Below are positions 44,709-53,002 of a stretch of 64,000 nucleotides of DNA, piece by piece; the first letter of the stretch is position 1; every line of letters starts with the position of its first letter. A program made the translations under genes and the position numbers. The notes beneath the pieces are model-generated. The model was given only the letters and a program-made list of their open reading frames with translations, was not told the DNA's origin and made no database searches. This DNA is from Convivina praedatoris (GTDB taxonomy: Bacteria > Bacillota > Bacilli > Lactobacillales > Lactobacillaceae): positions 1 through 64,000 of the forward strand of contig NZ_CAKOET010000003.1 in assembly GCF_933208495.1 (NCBI RefSeq), given 5' to 3'.

Positions 44709-45347
44709 ATGAGAAAGCCTAATTTACAAATTGCCTTAGATCAAAATACTTTAGCTGAAGCTGCACGTATTGCCCACTTTGCTGGTCCGATTGTTGATAT
44801 TGTTGAAGTTGGAACCATTTTGGAATTGCAAGCTGGACAAGAAGCAATCAGTGTCTTGCGGGCCATGTTCCCCGATAAGATTATTGCTTCAGATACTAAG
44901 TGTGCCGATGCTGGTTCAACAGTCGCTCAGAACTCTAAAGATGCTGGGGCGGACTTAATGACAGTCATTGATTCAGCTACGGTTGCAACCATGAAGTCAG
45001 CTAAGTCAGTCTTAGACGGCATTCAAGTTGAATTGTATTCCGCTTGGGACTGGGACCGTGCTGCTCAATGGAAAGAAATTGGGATTGAACAGGTCATCTA
45101 TCACCAAAGCCGTGATGCCTTGTTAGCCGGTGAAGTTTGGGGTGAAAAAGATTTAAACATTGTTAAAAAGTTTATTGAAATGGGCTTCAAAGTTTCAGTT
45201 ACCGGTGGTTTAAACCTCGATACGATTAAGTTATTTGAAGGCGTGCCCGTTTATACCTTTATTGCTGGTCGTGCAATTACTGGACAAGAAGATCCAGCCG
45301 CTGCCGCTCAGAGTTTCCAAGATGAGATTAAAAAGTACTGGAACTAA
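44709..45347 (+). CDS. ulaD: 3-keto-L-gulonate-6-phosphate decarboxylase
   Basis: A 212-residue TIM-barrel protein of the OMP decarboxylase superfamily: LQIALDQNTLAEAARIA, VDIVEVGTILELQAG, IIASDTKCADAGSTVAQ, and the C-terminal phosphate site YTFIAGRAITGQEDPAAAA. It decarboxylates 3-keto-L-gulonate 6-phosphate to L-xylulose 5-phosphate. A close relative is hexulose-6-phosphate synthase, but the flanking ulaG and ulaE support this call. AAGGAGA precedes the ATG. The next gene starts five bases after its stop. Confidence 0.93.
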   Translation: MRKPNLQIALDQNTLAEAARIAHFAGPIVDIVEVGTILELQAGQEAISVLRAMFPDKIIASDTKCADAGSTVAQNSKDAGADLMTVIDSATVATMKSAKSVLDGIQVELYSAWDWDRAAQWKEIGIEQVIYHQSRDALLAGEVWGEKDLNIVKKFIEMGFKVSVTGGLNLDTIKLFEGVPVYTFIAGRAITGQEDPAAAAQSFQDEIKKYWN

Positions 45348-45352
45348 AGACT

Positions 45353-46210
45353 ATGGTAAAGCTTGGAATTAATGAAAAATCACTACCGTTTGCCATGACT
45401 TGGCGTGAAAAATTGCAATTAGCCAAGAACCAAGGCTTTGATTTTATTGAAATGTCAGTTGATGAAACCGATGAGCGTTTAGGTCGTTTGGATTGGACCA
45501 GGCAGCAACGTTGGGACTTAGTTCAGGACATGTATGCCGTGGATTTGCCGATTGACACGATGATGTTGTCTGGTTTGAGAAAGTTTCCGCTGGGATCTGA
45601 AGAGGGCGATATTGCTGAAAAGTCCTATTTAATTTGTCAAAAGGCCATTATTTTAGCCCGTGATTTGGGTATTCGTAATATTCAAATCGCTGGCTATGAC
45701 GAATATTATGGCGAAAAAAACGATTTAACTCGGGAGCTTTTTATCGAGAATCTGCAACGGGTAGTTGATTTTGCGGCTGAAAATCAAATTATGATTGCTA
45801 TTGAAACGATGGATGATCCTTTCATTAATTCAGTGGCCAAAGTTCAAGAAATTAAGCAATCAGTACGATCCCCTTGGCTACAAGCCTATCCTGACTTAGG
45901 GAATATCTCGGCTTGGCCAGAAAATGTTCCTGGGCAAGATTTGGCCGATGGTTTAGACAGTATCGTGGCCATTCATGTTAAAGACACGTACAAAGTAACA
46001 GAAACTACGCCCGGTAAATTTAAAAACGTGCCCTTTGGTCGCGGAGAAGTTAACTTTTTAGGTCTATTTAAAACGTTGAAGCGGATTGGTTATCAAGGAA
46101 CACTGACGATTGAGATGTGGTCCGAACATGATGCGGATGCTATTGAGCAAGTGATTGAGGCACAACAGTTTGTCCAAGATTTGTTAGCTCAAGCTGGTTT
46201 TTACAAGTAG
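45353..46210 (+). CDS. ulaE: L-xylulose-5-phosphate 3-epimerase
   Basis: A 285-residue AP endonuclease-2-like TIM barrel: MVKLGINEKSLPFAMTWREK, then FIEMSVDETDERLGRLDW, IETMDDPFINSVAKV, and the metal-binding AIHVKDTYKVTE ... TIEMWSEHD. It converts L-xylulose 5-phosphate to L-ribulose 5-phosphate. No clear Shine-Dalgarno is present; translation probably relies on coupling to ulaD. The spacing to ulaF is nine bases. Confidence 0.93.
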   Translation: MVKLGINEKSLPFAMTWREKLQLAKNQGFDFIEMSVDETDERLGRLDWTRQQRWDLVQDMYAVDLPIDTMMLSGLRKFPLGSEEGDIAEKSYLICQKAIILARDLGIRNIQIAGYDEYYGEKNDLTRELFIENLQRVVDFAAENQIMIAIETMDDPFINSVAKVQEIKQSVRSPWLQAYPDLGNISAWPENVPGQDLADGLDSIVAIHVKDTYKVTETTPGKFKNVPFGRGEVNFLGLFKTLKRIGYQGTLTIEMWSEHDADAIEQVIEAQQFVQDLLAQAGFYK

Positions 46211-46219
46211 GAGTGTCAT

Positions 46220-46918
46220 ATGTTAGAAGAATTAAAAGAAGAGGTTTATCAAGCCAACATGCAATTGCCAGCGCTTGATTTAGTAACCTTTACCTGGGGA
46301 AACGTGTCTGGTATTGATCGGAGCAAGGGTCTCTTTGTCATTAAGCCTTCCGGCGTTGATTACCAAACTTTGAAACCAGAAGATATGGTGGTTGTTAACT
46401 TGGACGGTGAGGTTGTTGAAGGGAATTTGAATCCATCCAGTGATACACCGACCCATGCTTATTTATACAAGCATTTTCCAAATATTGGTGGCATTACGCA
46501 CACGCATTCACCATGGGGAGTGGCTTTTGCTGCAGCTAAATTAGATATCCCAGCCGTTAGCACGACTCATGCTGATACTTTTTATGGTGATATTCCAGCC
46601 GTACCAGCCCTAAATGAACAAGAAATTGCAGAAGGTTACGAGCTAAACACCGGTAAAGTCATTGTTAAAGAATTTGCCCAACGGGGCATTGATCCCGACG
46701 CTGTACCAGCTGCCTTGGTTAGTCAACATGGACCTTTTTCCTGGGGCGCAACACCGGCCAAATCGGTTTATAACGCTAAGGTTTTGGAAGTATCAGCTGA
46801 AATGGCTTACCATGCTTTGCAATTAACGCGCAATGAACTGCATGTACCACAATATTTATTAGATAAACACTATTATCGTAAGCATGGTGCCCATGCCTAC
46901 TACGGACAAAAAGAGTAA
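46220..46918 (+). CDS. ulaF: L-ribulose-5-phosphate 4-epimerase
   Basis: A 232-residue class II aldolase-fold epimerase. Motifs are TWGNVSGIDRSKGLFVIKPSG, SDTPTHAYLYKHFPNIGGIT, and the zinc site HTHSPWGVAFAA ... HADTFYGDIP. It makes D-xylulose 5-phosphate, the entry point to the phosphoketolase or pentose phosphate pathway. It is close to AraD; the operon context decides for UlaF. A terminator-like hairpin follows, so it probably ends the ulaGDEF transcript. Confidence 0.93.
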   Translation: MLEELKEEVYQANMQLPALDLVTFTWGNVSGIDRSKGLFVIKPSGVDYQTLKPEDMVVVNLDGEVVEGNLNPSSDTPTHAYLYKHFPNIGGITHTHSPWGVAFAAAKLDIPAVSTTHADTFYGDIPAVPALNEQEIAEGYELNTGKVIVKEFAQRGIDPDAVPAALVSQHGPFSWGATPAKSVYNAKVLEVSAEMAYHALQLTRNELHVPQYLLDKHYYRKHGAHAYYGQKE

Positions 46919-46966
46919 CTCAGGATTTACAAATAATGTCCCTGTTGTTTTAAGAGGGGCCAAAGA

Positions 46967-47004
46967 TGAGCCTGTCATTTTATTCAAAGTGATGGGCTTT
47001 TCTT
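46967..47004 (+). terminator. Terminator-like hairpin after ulaF
   Basis: AGCCTGTCA ... TGATGGGCT with a 12-base A/T-rich loop, followed by TTTCTTT. It separates ulaGDEF from the kinase-EIIC pair. Confidence 0.55.
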
Positions 47005-47014
47005 TCCAATATAA

Positions 47015-47028
47015 TGAAAGCGCTTTTA
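47015..47028 (+). promoter_or_regulatory. cre-like box upstream of the FGGY kinase gene
   Basis: TGAAAGCGCTTTTA matches the CcpA consensus TGWAANCGNTNWCA with one mismatch. TATAAT at 47010-47015 touches it, so a separately regulated promoter is likely here. Confidence 0.65.
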
Positions 47029-47073
47029 TAGATATGGGTGCAGTCATTATAGCAAAAATTAGGAGAAAATAGC

Positions 47074-48558
47074 ATGAACACCTACTTAATTATTGATATT
47101 GGTACGTCAAGTATCCGCGGTATCATTTACGATAAGACGGGTAAGATAATCTATAAAGTTAGTCAAACTTATAAGCCCGAATATTTACCAGACGGTTCGG
47201 TAACCCAAGATCCACAAATTTTTATCGATTTACTGATTAAAATCATTGCGCAATGTACGCTTTTTGCCCGCGATAACGCTTATGAAATTAAAGCAATTTC
47301 AATGACTTCACAACGTTCATCCTTAATTCCAACTAAGGGTGGTCAGCCAATTGCCCAAACAATTATGTGGCAAGACACCCGGGTTAATAAGATTTTGGAC
47401 CAGTACCGTGACTATGATGATTTCTTCTTACAACGCTCAGGGAGTCGTTTAAATGCCGTGTACTTAGGGGCTAAAATTTGCTGGGTTAAGTACCAAAGTC
47501 CTGAAATATATACTGAAGCGGACAAGATGTTAAACATTCCGTCTTTATTGCTCTACCAAATGACAGGGACCTATACGACGGACACGACCTATGGTAGCCG
47601 GACGAACTTAATGAACATTCATGATTTAACTTGGGATCAGGATTTGTTTAAAATTTTAGGCTTGGATGTTAATAAGATGCCTGAAATCACAGCCCCTGGA
47701 GATGTTTGTGGCTATATTACGGAAGAATTTTCTCAAAAAACTGGCTTAAAAAAGGGCATTCCCGTAATTTCAGCTGGTGGAGATCAGCAGTGTGCGGCTG
47801 TAGGTTCAGGAAGTATTACCAATGATGAAGTTTCAATTAATACCGGTACGGGTGGCTATCTAATCAAAAATGTGGATGTCTTACCTAAGATATTAGACGG
47901 AAATATCATCTATAATACTTCGGCTAATCCGAATAAATATATTTTAGAAATTGACTTGCTGGCTTGTTCTTCAATTTTAAATTGGTTTATCGATAATTTT
48001 TATGGTGAACGTGATTTTGATAAACTAAATCAAGATTTGAGTGATTGCTATGGTCAACATATTAATTTAGCGGTTCTACCATTCCACAAAGGAAAATCGA
48101 TTGGGGTATACGATACACATATTCGGGCAGCATTTTCTAACGTTGGGCTTTCTACTCGACGAAAAGATATGCTTTATGCCTTGATGGCCAGTCTCTTTGT
48201 TGAAATTAATAAAGGTTTAGGAATCTTCAAAGCTAATGGGCCAATTTCTTCGGTTATTATTAGTGGTGGCCTAACAAACAGTAAGGTCATGGATCAAATG
48301 CAAGCCGATGCTTACAATATGCCCGTTCATAAGACCGCCAGCGTTGAATCAACAGCTATTGGAGCTTTGATTTCGGTCCTAGTCCAACAGGGTGAATATG
48401 CCAGTTTTGATGAAGCAGCCCAAAATATTATCGATGATCCCGTACAAAGTTATGAGCCAAATCTTGACAATGTACAGTGTTTGTTAGATTTTGATGCTCG
48501 CAATACGAATTTATACAGTAATCTACAGGGGACAGCATCCGGCTACTACAAAGAATAG
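47074..48558 (+). CDS. FGGY family carbohydrate kinase
   Basis: A 494-residue sugar kinase. The first ATP-binding motif is YLIIDIGTSSIRGIIYDKTGK; later parts are QTIMWQDTRV, the phosphate 2 loop SINTGTGGYLI, and the adenosine motif VIISGGLTNSKVMDQMQAD. FGGY kinases act on gluconate, xylulose, ribulose, glycerol and similar substrates; this one cannot be assigned by eye. Its place after ulaF suggests L-xylulose or 3-keto-L-gulonate, whose phosphates enter at UlaE or UlaD. AGGAG lies ten bases before the ATG. It has its own cre box and is followed by a GatC-type EIIC, an unusual partner for an ATP-dependent kinase. Confidence 0.85.
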   Translation: MNTYLIIDIGTSSIRGIIYDKTGKIIYKVSQTYKPEYLPDGSVTQDPQIFIDLLIKIIAQCTLFARDNAYEIKAISMTSQRSSLIPTKGGQPIAQTIMWQDTRVNKILDQYRDYDDFFLQRSGSRLNAVYLGAKICWVKYQSPEIYTEADKMLNIPSLLLYQMTGTYTTDTTYGSRTNLMNIHDLTWDQDLFKILGLDVNKMPEITAPGDVCGYITEEFSQKTGLKKGIPVISAGGDQQCAAVGSGSITNDEVSINTGTGGYLIKNVDVLPKILDGNIIYNTSANPNKYILEIDLLACSSILNWFIDNFYGERDFDKLNQDLSDCYGQHINLAVLPFHKGKSIGVYDTHIRAAFSNVGLSTRRKDMLYALMASLFVEINKGLGIFKANGPISSVIISGGLTNSKVMDQMQADAYNMPVHKTASVESTAIGALISVLVQQGEYASFDEAAQNIIDDPVQSYEPNLDNVQCLLDFDARNTNLYSNLQGTASGYYKE

Positions 48559-48597
48559 GGATTTACTTGTGAAGGTAAATCTTGGGGAGTATGAACG

Positions 48598-50016
48598 ATG
48601 GAAATATTTATGAATTTTGTGACAACTTTAGGTCACAATGTAATTGTGCCAATCATCATCTTTTTAGTGGCCGTTGTCTTGGGTGTAAAAATCACAACGG
48701 CGATTCGGAGTGCTATTTTGGTCGGGGTTGCTTTGACCGGATTTTCTTGGATAATCGGCTCCTTTACACCGGTTGTGACGAAAATTATTAATCAAATGGT
48801 TAAAGTCACCGGGCTAAACTTACCAATTGTTGATACTGGTTGGCAGTCTTCGGCTTTAACGGCCTTTCAATCACCAGTGGGTATTTCATTTTTCCTAGGT
48901 GGATTAATCTTAGAAACGATTCTCTTTTTAGTGGGTTACACCAAGGTGTTTTTTCCGACCAACCTCTGGCAAAATTGGGGATTTATGGTTTGGGGTACCG
49001 TGGCTTACGTGGTAACGAAAAACTTTTGGCTGTCATTTAGTTTGAGTGTCTTCTTGATGTTGATTTCACTTCTGTTAGCTGAAATTCAATCGGACCGTTA
49101 TTCTGACTACTATCAGATTCCTAACGGGACAACGGCTTCCATGCAAAACATTGAAAATGTTATTCCAGCACTTTTGCTTGATCCAGTTTGGAACATGGTT
49201 GGTTTAAACAAAATCAACATTACGCCGGAACGGTTGAAAGAAAAAATGGGTATCTTTGGCGAACCAACAATGATTGGGGCAATTTTAGGCCTAATTTTAG
49301 GTTTTTTGGCCAATTTAAATCATTTGGGTTCTTTGAAGGCTTGGGGACAAATTTTGTTCTTTGCTGTTCAATTAGCCACAGTAATGACGATTTTCCCGAT
49401 GATTGCCCACTTATTTGGGAAAGCCTTCAAGCCAATTACCAGTGAGATTTCTAATCGTTATCGTAAGGAAGATGAAAAAAGTGGTGCCAGTGTCACCAAT
49501 AAAAAGCGCTGGTTTATCGCTGTTGATGATGGCCTTGGCTATGGGGAATCAGCAACTTTGATTTCAGGTATGATCTTGATGCCGGTAATGTTAGTGTTGG
49601 CGGTTATTCTGCCTGGCAATAAAATGATTCCAGTGGTAGATTTGATTGCCTTACCATTTATGTTAGAGTCGATGGTAGCCATCCACCGAGGGAATATGAC
49701 TAAAATCTTCGCCAGTGCAATTGTTTGGTTTAGCTTGGGACTCTATGCTGGTACCTATATGGCGCCAATGTATACTGAAGCGCTAGCTAAATATGGCATT
49801 GCCGTGGCTACTGGTGCGACTCTGATTGTTAGCTTTAATGTCATGGCTCGTCCCTTTACGGCCCTAATCTTTGCGATTTGGATCACTGGAAACTGGTTCT
49901 TGATTTTACCAGTCGTCCTCTTGTATGTCCTTGCCCAAGGAACGCTACGTTTCAAGCGGGCACAAATCTGGACTTACTTAGCCCGTATGGCCGATAAAAA
50001 TAAGGCTGATGTTTAG
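48598..50016 (+). CDS. PTS galactitol-type EIIC (GatC family), orphan
   Basis: A 472-residue polytopic membrane protein starting MEIFMNFVTTLGHNVIVPII. The segments LILGFLANLNHLG, FIAVDDGLGYGESATL and the general layout of about ten to twelve helices match the GatC family of PTS permeases. No GatA or GatB gene is adjacent. Partners could be the EIIA and EIIB at 50590 and 52639, though those look ascorbate-specific. Alternatively it may work without phosphorylation as a facilitator, with the upstream FGGY kinase doing the phosphorylation. It ends in a strong terminator. Confidence 0.8.
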   Translation: MEIFMNFVTTLGHNVIVPIIIFLVAVVLGVKITTAIRSAILVGVALTGFSWIIGSFTPVVTKIINQMVKVTGLNLPIVDTGWQSSALTAFQSPVGISFFLGGLILETILFLVGYTKVFFPTNLWQNWGFMVWGTVAYVVTKNFWLSFSLSVFLMLISLLLAEIQSDRYSDYYQIPNGTTASMQNIENVIPALLLDPVWNMVGLNKINITPERLKEKMGIFGEPTMIGAILGLILGFLANLNHLGSLKAWGQILFFAVQLATVMTIFPMIAHLFGKAFKPITSEISNRYRKEDEKSGASVTNKKRWFIAVDDGLGYGESATLISGMILMPVMLVLAVILPGNKMIPVVDLIALPFMLESMVAIHRGNMTKIFASAIVWFSLGLYAGTYMAPMYTEALAKYGIAVATGATLIVSFNVMARPFTALIFAIWITGNWFLILPVVLLYVLAQGTLRFKRAQIWTYLARMADKNKADV

Positions 50017-50029
50017 TATGTATGATTGA

Positions 50030-50058
50030 AAAGACGTCCTGCAGTGGACGTCTTTTTT
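50030..50058 (+). terminator. Terminator after the GatC-type gene
   Basis: AAAGACGTCC-TGCAGT-GGACGTCTTT followed by T residues. Confidence 0.93.
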
Positions 50059-50144
50059 GTTTCAAACTAAATCGAAATAAAGATGCTATACTATCGGTAG
50101 GAAGTGTATCTTCGCATTAATTAAAACACGAGGGAGCTTGATAG

Positions 50145-50384
50145 ATGATCATATCACTAATACCAATCGTTTTAATTATTATAATTGCATTTGTTATACA
50201 GCTTAGGGTCAGAGATAAAGACCCTGAAAAGTTTAAGAGAATGAATAAATACAGCGGTTTTATTGTAGTTGCTGTATCCATCATCGCTATCACAGCTAAT
50301 TTTTTACAAAATAAAAATGGATTAATTGATGTAATCTGGTTGGCACTTTTAGGACCCGCTATCTATTTAATCAGAAGCAATTAA
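50145..50384 (+). CDS. Small membrane protein, unknown function
   Basis: A 79-residue protein with three hydrophobic stretches (about 2-20, 38-54 and 62-77) separated by a charged loop RVRDKDPEKFKRMNKYSG. I do not recognise the family. GAGGGAGC precedes the ATG and a terminator follows, so it looks like a real monocistronic gene placed between the two sugar operons. Codon use is more AT-rich than in the flanking operons, which may mean later arrival. Confidence 0.65.
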   Translation: MIISLIPIVLIIIIAFVIQLRVRDKDPEKFKRMNKYSGFIVVAVSIIAITANFLQNKNGLIDVIWLALLGPAIYLIRSN

Positions 50385-50392
50385 TTTAAAAG

Positions 50393-50424
50393 GACTATGA
50401 ATATTTTATTCATAGTCTTTTTTT
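50393..50424 (+). terminator. Terminator of the small membrane protein gene
   Basis: GACTATGAATA-TTT-TATTCATAGTC followed by seven T residues. Confidence 0.9.
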
Positions 50425-50446
50425 GTGCATAATCCAATTTAAGACC

Positions 50447-50491
50447 GTCTCATTCTGGTAAAAATAGTCGGGATATGTGGGACTGTTTTTT
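50447..50491 (+). terminator. Terminator-like hairpin upstream of the ascorbate PTS operon
   Basis: GTCTCAT ... GTGGGAC with wobble pairs, then TG and six T residues. It follows a complete terminator by 23 bases with no gene between, and shares GTCTCATTC and GACTGTTTTTT with the hairpin before ulaG. Confidence 0.5.
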
Positions 50492-50516
50492 ACTAGGGGT
50501 GCTTGCGATAATGAGG

Positions 50517-50545
50517 TTGTAATAAATTAAGAAAGCCCTTACAAA
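50517..50545 (+). promoter_or_regulatory. Promoter of the ascorbate PTS operon with overlapping cre-like box
   Basis: TTGTAA, 17 bases, TACAAA. The box AGAAAGCCCTTACA at 50530-50543 fits the CcpA consensus with two mismatches and overlaps the -10 by four bases, in the same phase as at 43569. Confidence 0.5.
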
Positions 50546-50589
50546 ACAAGAAATAGAGCGTTTCTTGAGCGAGGGGATGGGTAATTTAA

Positions 50590-51060
50590 ATGACAATGTT
50601 GAAATATTTTCGTGATAACGACTTAGTGCGGATTTACGATGAGACGCCCCAGGATTGGCAGACAGCTTTGCGAGTTTCGAGTGAAAACTTAAAAGAAAAG
50701 CAAATGATTACAGATGTCTATGTTGATGAAATCATTAAAAATGTCGAAACCAATGGTGCTTATATCGTGATTACGCCTGGGGTCGTTATGCCTCATGCAC
50801 TAGCAACTGGTCCGGGTGTTTTGGATACAGGTATTAGTTTTTCAAAGTTTAACGAACCAGTTTACTTTGAGGAGAATAATCCAGAAAAGGCTGGCAAATT
50901 GTTCTTTACTTTAGCAGCTAAAGATGAGAATCAACATCTGGAAAATATCCAAAACCTAATGGAACTCCTGATGACTGATGGTATGGTTGAAGCTCTGTCA
51001 GCCATTGAAAATATGGACGATTACCAGGCAGTGTTAGATAAGTACGAAGCGACTAATTAA
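50590..51060 (+). CDS. ulaC: PTS EIIA, ascorbate/mannitol-fructose type (UlaC-like)
   Basis: A 156-residue cytosolic EIIA of the type 2 family. The phosphorylated His is expected at residue 69 in ITPGVVMPHALATGPGV. It accepts phosphate from HPr and passes it to EIIB. The next genes encode UlaA-like EIIC and UlaB-like EIIB, so the order is A-C-B. The start at 50590 has GAGGGGATGG about ten bases upstream. Confidence 0.88.
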   Translation: MTMLKYFRDNDLVRIYDETPQDWQTALRVSSENLKEKQMITDVYVDEIIKNVETNGAYIVITPGVVMPHALATGPGVLDTGISFSKFNEPVYFEENNPEKAGKLFFTLAAKDENQHLENIQNLMELLMTDGMVEALSAIENMDDYQAVLDKYEATN

Positions 51061-51087
51061 GTCAATAAATGAGAGGGGAGTAGGATT

Positions 51088-52599
51088 ATGAATGCAATGC
51101 TAGCTGTACTGCTAGGTATTTGGGATTTCTTTGCTAAGAATATCTTGACTCAGCCGGCCTACATGATTGGTTTCATCGTGTTGATTGGTTATATGTTAGA
51201 GAAAAAGCCCTTTTATGATAGTTTGGCCGGTTTTTTGAAAGCAACGATTGGTTATATGATTTTGATTGTTGGATCAAATGGCCTGGTTACAAGCTTCCGA
51301 CCAATTCTAGCTGGGTTAAAGGATCGTTTTCATTTAACTGCCACAGTTATTGATCCTTATTTTGGTCAAAATGCGGTCACTGAAGGAGTTATGAAGACTT
51401 TTGGTAAGTCCTTTGGGGATGTGATGGTGCTCTTGCTAATTGCCTTTGTTTTTAACATTTTGTTGGTGCGCTTTTCTAAATACACCAAGTTGCGCGCCGT
51501 CTTTACGACTGGTAATGTTCAGGTTCAGCAAGCAGCCACAGCCTTTTGGATTATCTTGTTTGCCATTCCTAGCCTAGGCCGTATTGAAGTGCTCTTAGTC
51601 ATGGGTCTGCTACTTGGTCTGTACTGGGCCGTTGGTTCAAACATGACCATCAAGCCTATCCAAGAATTAACTGATGGTGGTGGCTTTGCGATTGCCCACC
51701 AGCAAATGTTTGGAATTGCCCTAGTAGCCTGGATTTCAGATAAGATGAAGCTTCGTGCTGATAAGAAGGATAATGATCAAGAAACAAAGCGCTTGGAAGA
51801 TTATGAACTACCTGGTTTTCTACGTATTTTCAATGAAAACATGGTTGCTACGGCAATCTTAATGTTTGCCTTCTTTGGAATCATCATGTTGGTTTTGGGC
51901 CGTGATTACTTTACAACCCTTTATGTAACTAGCCATGGCGCAACTGGTTTGGCTAAGGATGCTAGTTTCTTCTTCTACATCATGACGACTTCATTAAGCT
52001 TCGCGGTTAATTTGGCCATCTTGCAGTTAGGTGTGCGGACTTTCGTTGGTGAATTAACCGAAAGCTTTACCGGAATTAGTGACACGATTCTACCTAACTC
52101 AGTTCCTGGTATTGATGTTGCCGCAACCTTTGCCTTTGGTGAACAAAATGCCGTGACAATTGGCTTCTTGTTTGGTGCCTTAGGACAGTTCCTAGCCATT
52201 GGAGCCTTGATGCTCTTCCATTCACCAACTATTATTATTGCCGGATTTATCCCGCTCTTCTTTGATAATGCGGTCTTTGGTGTAATCGCCAATAACCGGG
52301 CGGGTGCTAAAGCAGCCATGATTCTACCATTCTTATCCGGTATTATTCAGGTTGTTGGTGCAGCTCTAATTGCCACTTGGATTGGTATGGCTAAGTATGG
52401 TGGTTACATTGGTATGTTTGATTGGGACACGGTTTGGCCAATGTTTACCGTTATTCTTAAGTATTTGGGCTATGCAGGTGTTGCTATTGTCGCGATTATC
52501 TTGTTGGCAATTCCGCAGTTGGAATACCGTAAGGACCCTAAGCATTACTTCTTAATGGTCGAAGACTACGAAGAGTACAAGGAACAAACGGAAAAGTAA
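51088..52599 (+). CDS. ulaA: PTS ascorbate EIIC (UlaA family)
   Basis: A 503-residue membrane permease. The N-terminal FFAKNILTQPAYMIGFIVLIGYMLEKK, the loop YFGQNAVTEGV and later GNVQVQQAATAFWIILF and FDNAVFGVIANNRAGAKAA are typical of the UlaA/SgaT family, with about eleven helices. It carries L-ascorbate across the membrane while EIIB phosphorylates it. It is longer than E. coli UlaA mainly by a cytosolic loop (about 225-245) and the charged C-terminus. AGGGGAG precedes the start. Confidence 0.93.
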   Translation: MNAMLAVLLGIWDFFAKNILTQPAYMIGFIVLIGYMLEKKPFYDSLAGFLKATIGYMILIVGSNGLVTSFRPILAGLKDRFHLTATVIDPYFGQNAVTEGVMKTFGKSFGDVMVLLLIAFVFNILLVRFSKYTKLRAVFTTGNVQVQQAATAFWIILFAIPSLGRIEVLLVMGLLLGLYWAVGSNMTIKPIQELTDGGGFAIAHQQMFGIALVAWISDKMKLRADKKDNDQETKRLEDYELPGFLRIFNENMVATAILMFAFFGIIMLVLGRDYFTTLYVTSHGATGLAKDASFFFYIMTTSLSFAVNLAILQLGVRTFVGELTESFTGISDTILPNSVPGIDVAATFAFGEQNAVTIGFLFGALGQFLAIGALMLFHSPTIIIAGFIPLFFDNAVFGVIANNRAGAKAAMILPFLSGIIQVVGAALIATWIGMAKYGGYIGMFDWDTVWPMFTVILKYLGYAGVAIVAIILLAIPQLEYRKDPKHYFLMVEDYEEYKEQTEK

Positions 52600-52638
52600 A
52601 TTATTGTTTTAAATAAAAAAGAATTGAGGAAATATATT

Positions 52639-52944
52639 ATGAATATCTTAGTTGCCTGTGCAAATGGTTCTGGAACAAGCTTGATGATGATGAAAAACGT
52701 CGAGAAGTCAATGAAAAAGCTGGGCATTCCAGTTACCAAGATTAATCACACTAGTATTGCTGAAGGTAAGTCAACAGCAGCTCAATATGATGCCGTCTTT
52801 ACGCCCCTAAATTTCGTAGACATGTTTAAAGACGTTGCCGCTAAAGGTATTAAAGTTGTTGGGGTTAAGAATGTAATGAGTGAAAAAGAAATCACGCAAC
52901 GCATCACTGACGAAACGGACTTCGAAGAAAAGTATAAAAAATAA
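52639..52944 (+). CDS. ulaB: PTS ascorbate EIIB (UlaB-like)
   Basis: A 101-residue EIIB with the P-loop MNILVACANGSGTSLMM and phospho-acceptor Cys at residue 7. It receives phosphate from EIIA and transfers it to ascorbate bound in UlaA. The ATG at 52639 is preceded by GAGGAAAT; the longer frame begins with TTG inside the ribosome binding site and is rejected. It is the last gene of the PTS operon. Confidence 0.92.
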   Translation: MNILVACANGSGTSLMMMKNVEKSMKKLGIPVTKINHTSIAEGKSTAAQYDAVFTPLNFVDMFKDVAAKGIKVVGVKNVMSEKEITQRITDETDFEEKYKK

Positions 52945-52950
52945 TTAGAA

Positions 52951-52990
52951 AAAGCTGGCTGGCAGTCAAGACTGTCAGTCAGCTTTTTTT
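52951..52990 (+). terminator. Terminator of the ascorbate PTS operon
   Basis: AAAGCTGGCTGGCAGTC ... ACTGTCAGTCAGCTTT with a three-base loop and a T run. Confidence 0.92.
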
Positions 52991-53002
52991 GTAGAGATAA
53001 AA

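Noticed and set aside
46884-47072. A 62-codon plus-strand frame between ulaF and the kinase
   Set aside because: It overlaps the end of ulaF, a terminator hairpin and the cre box, and has no ribosome binding site.
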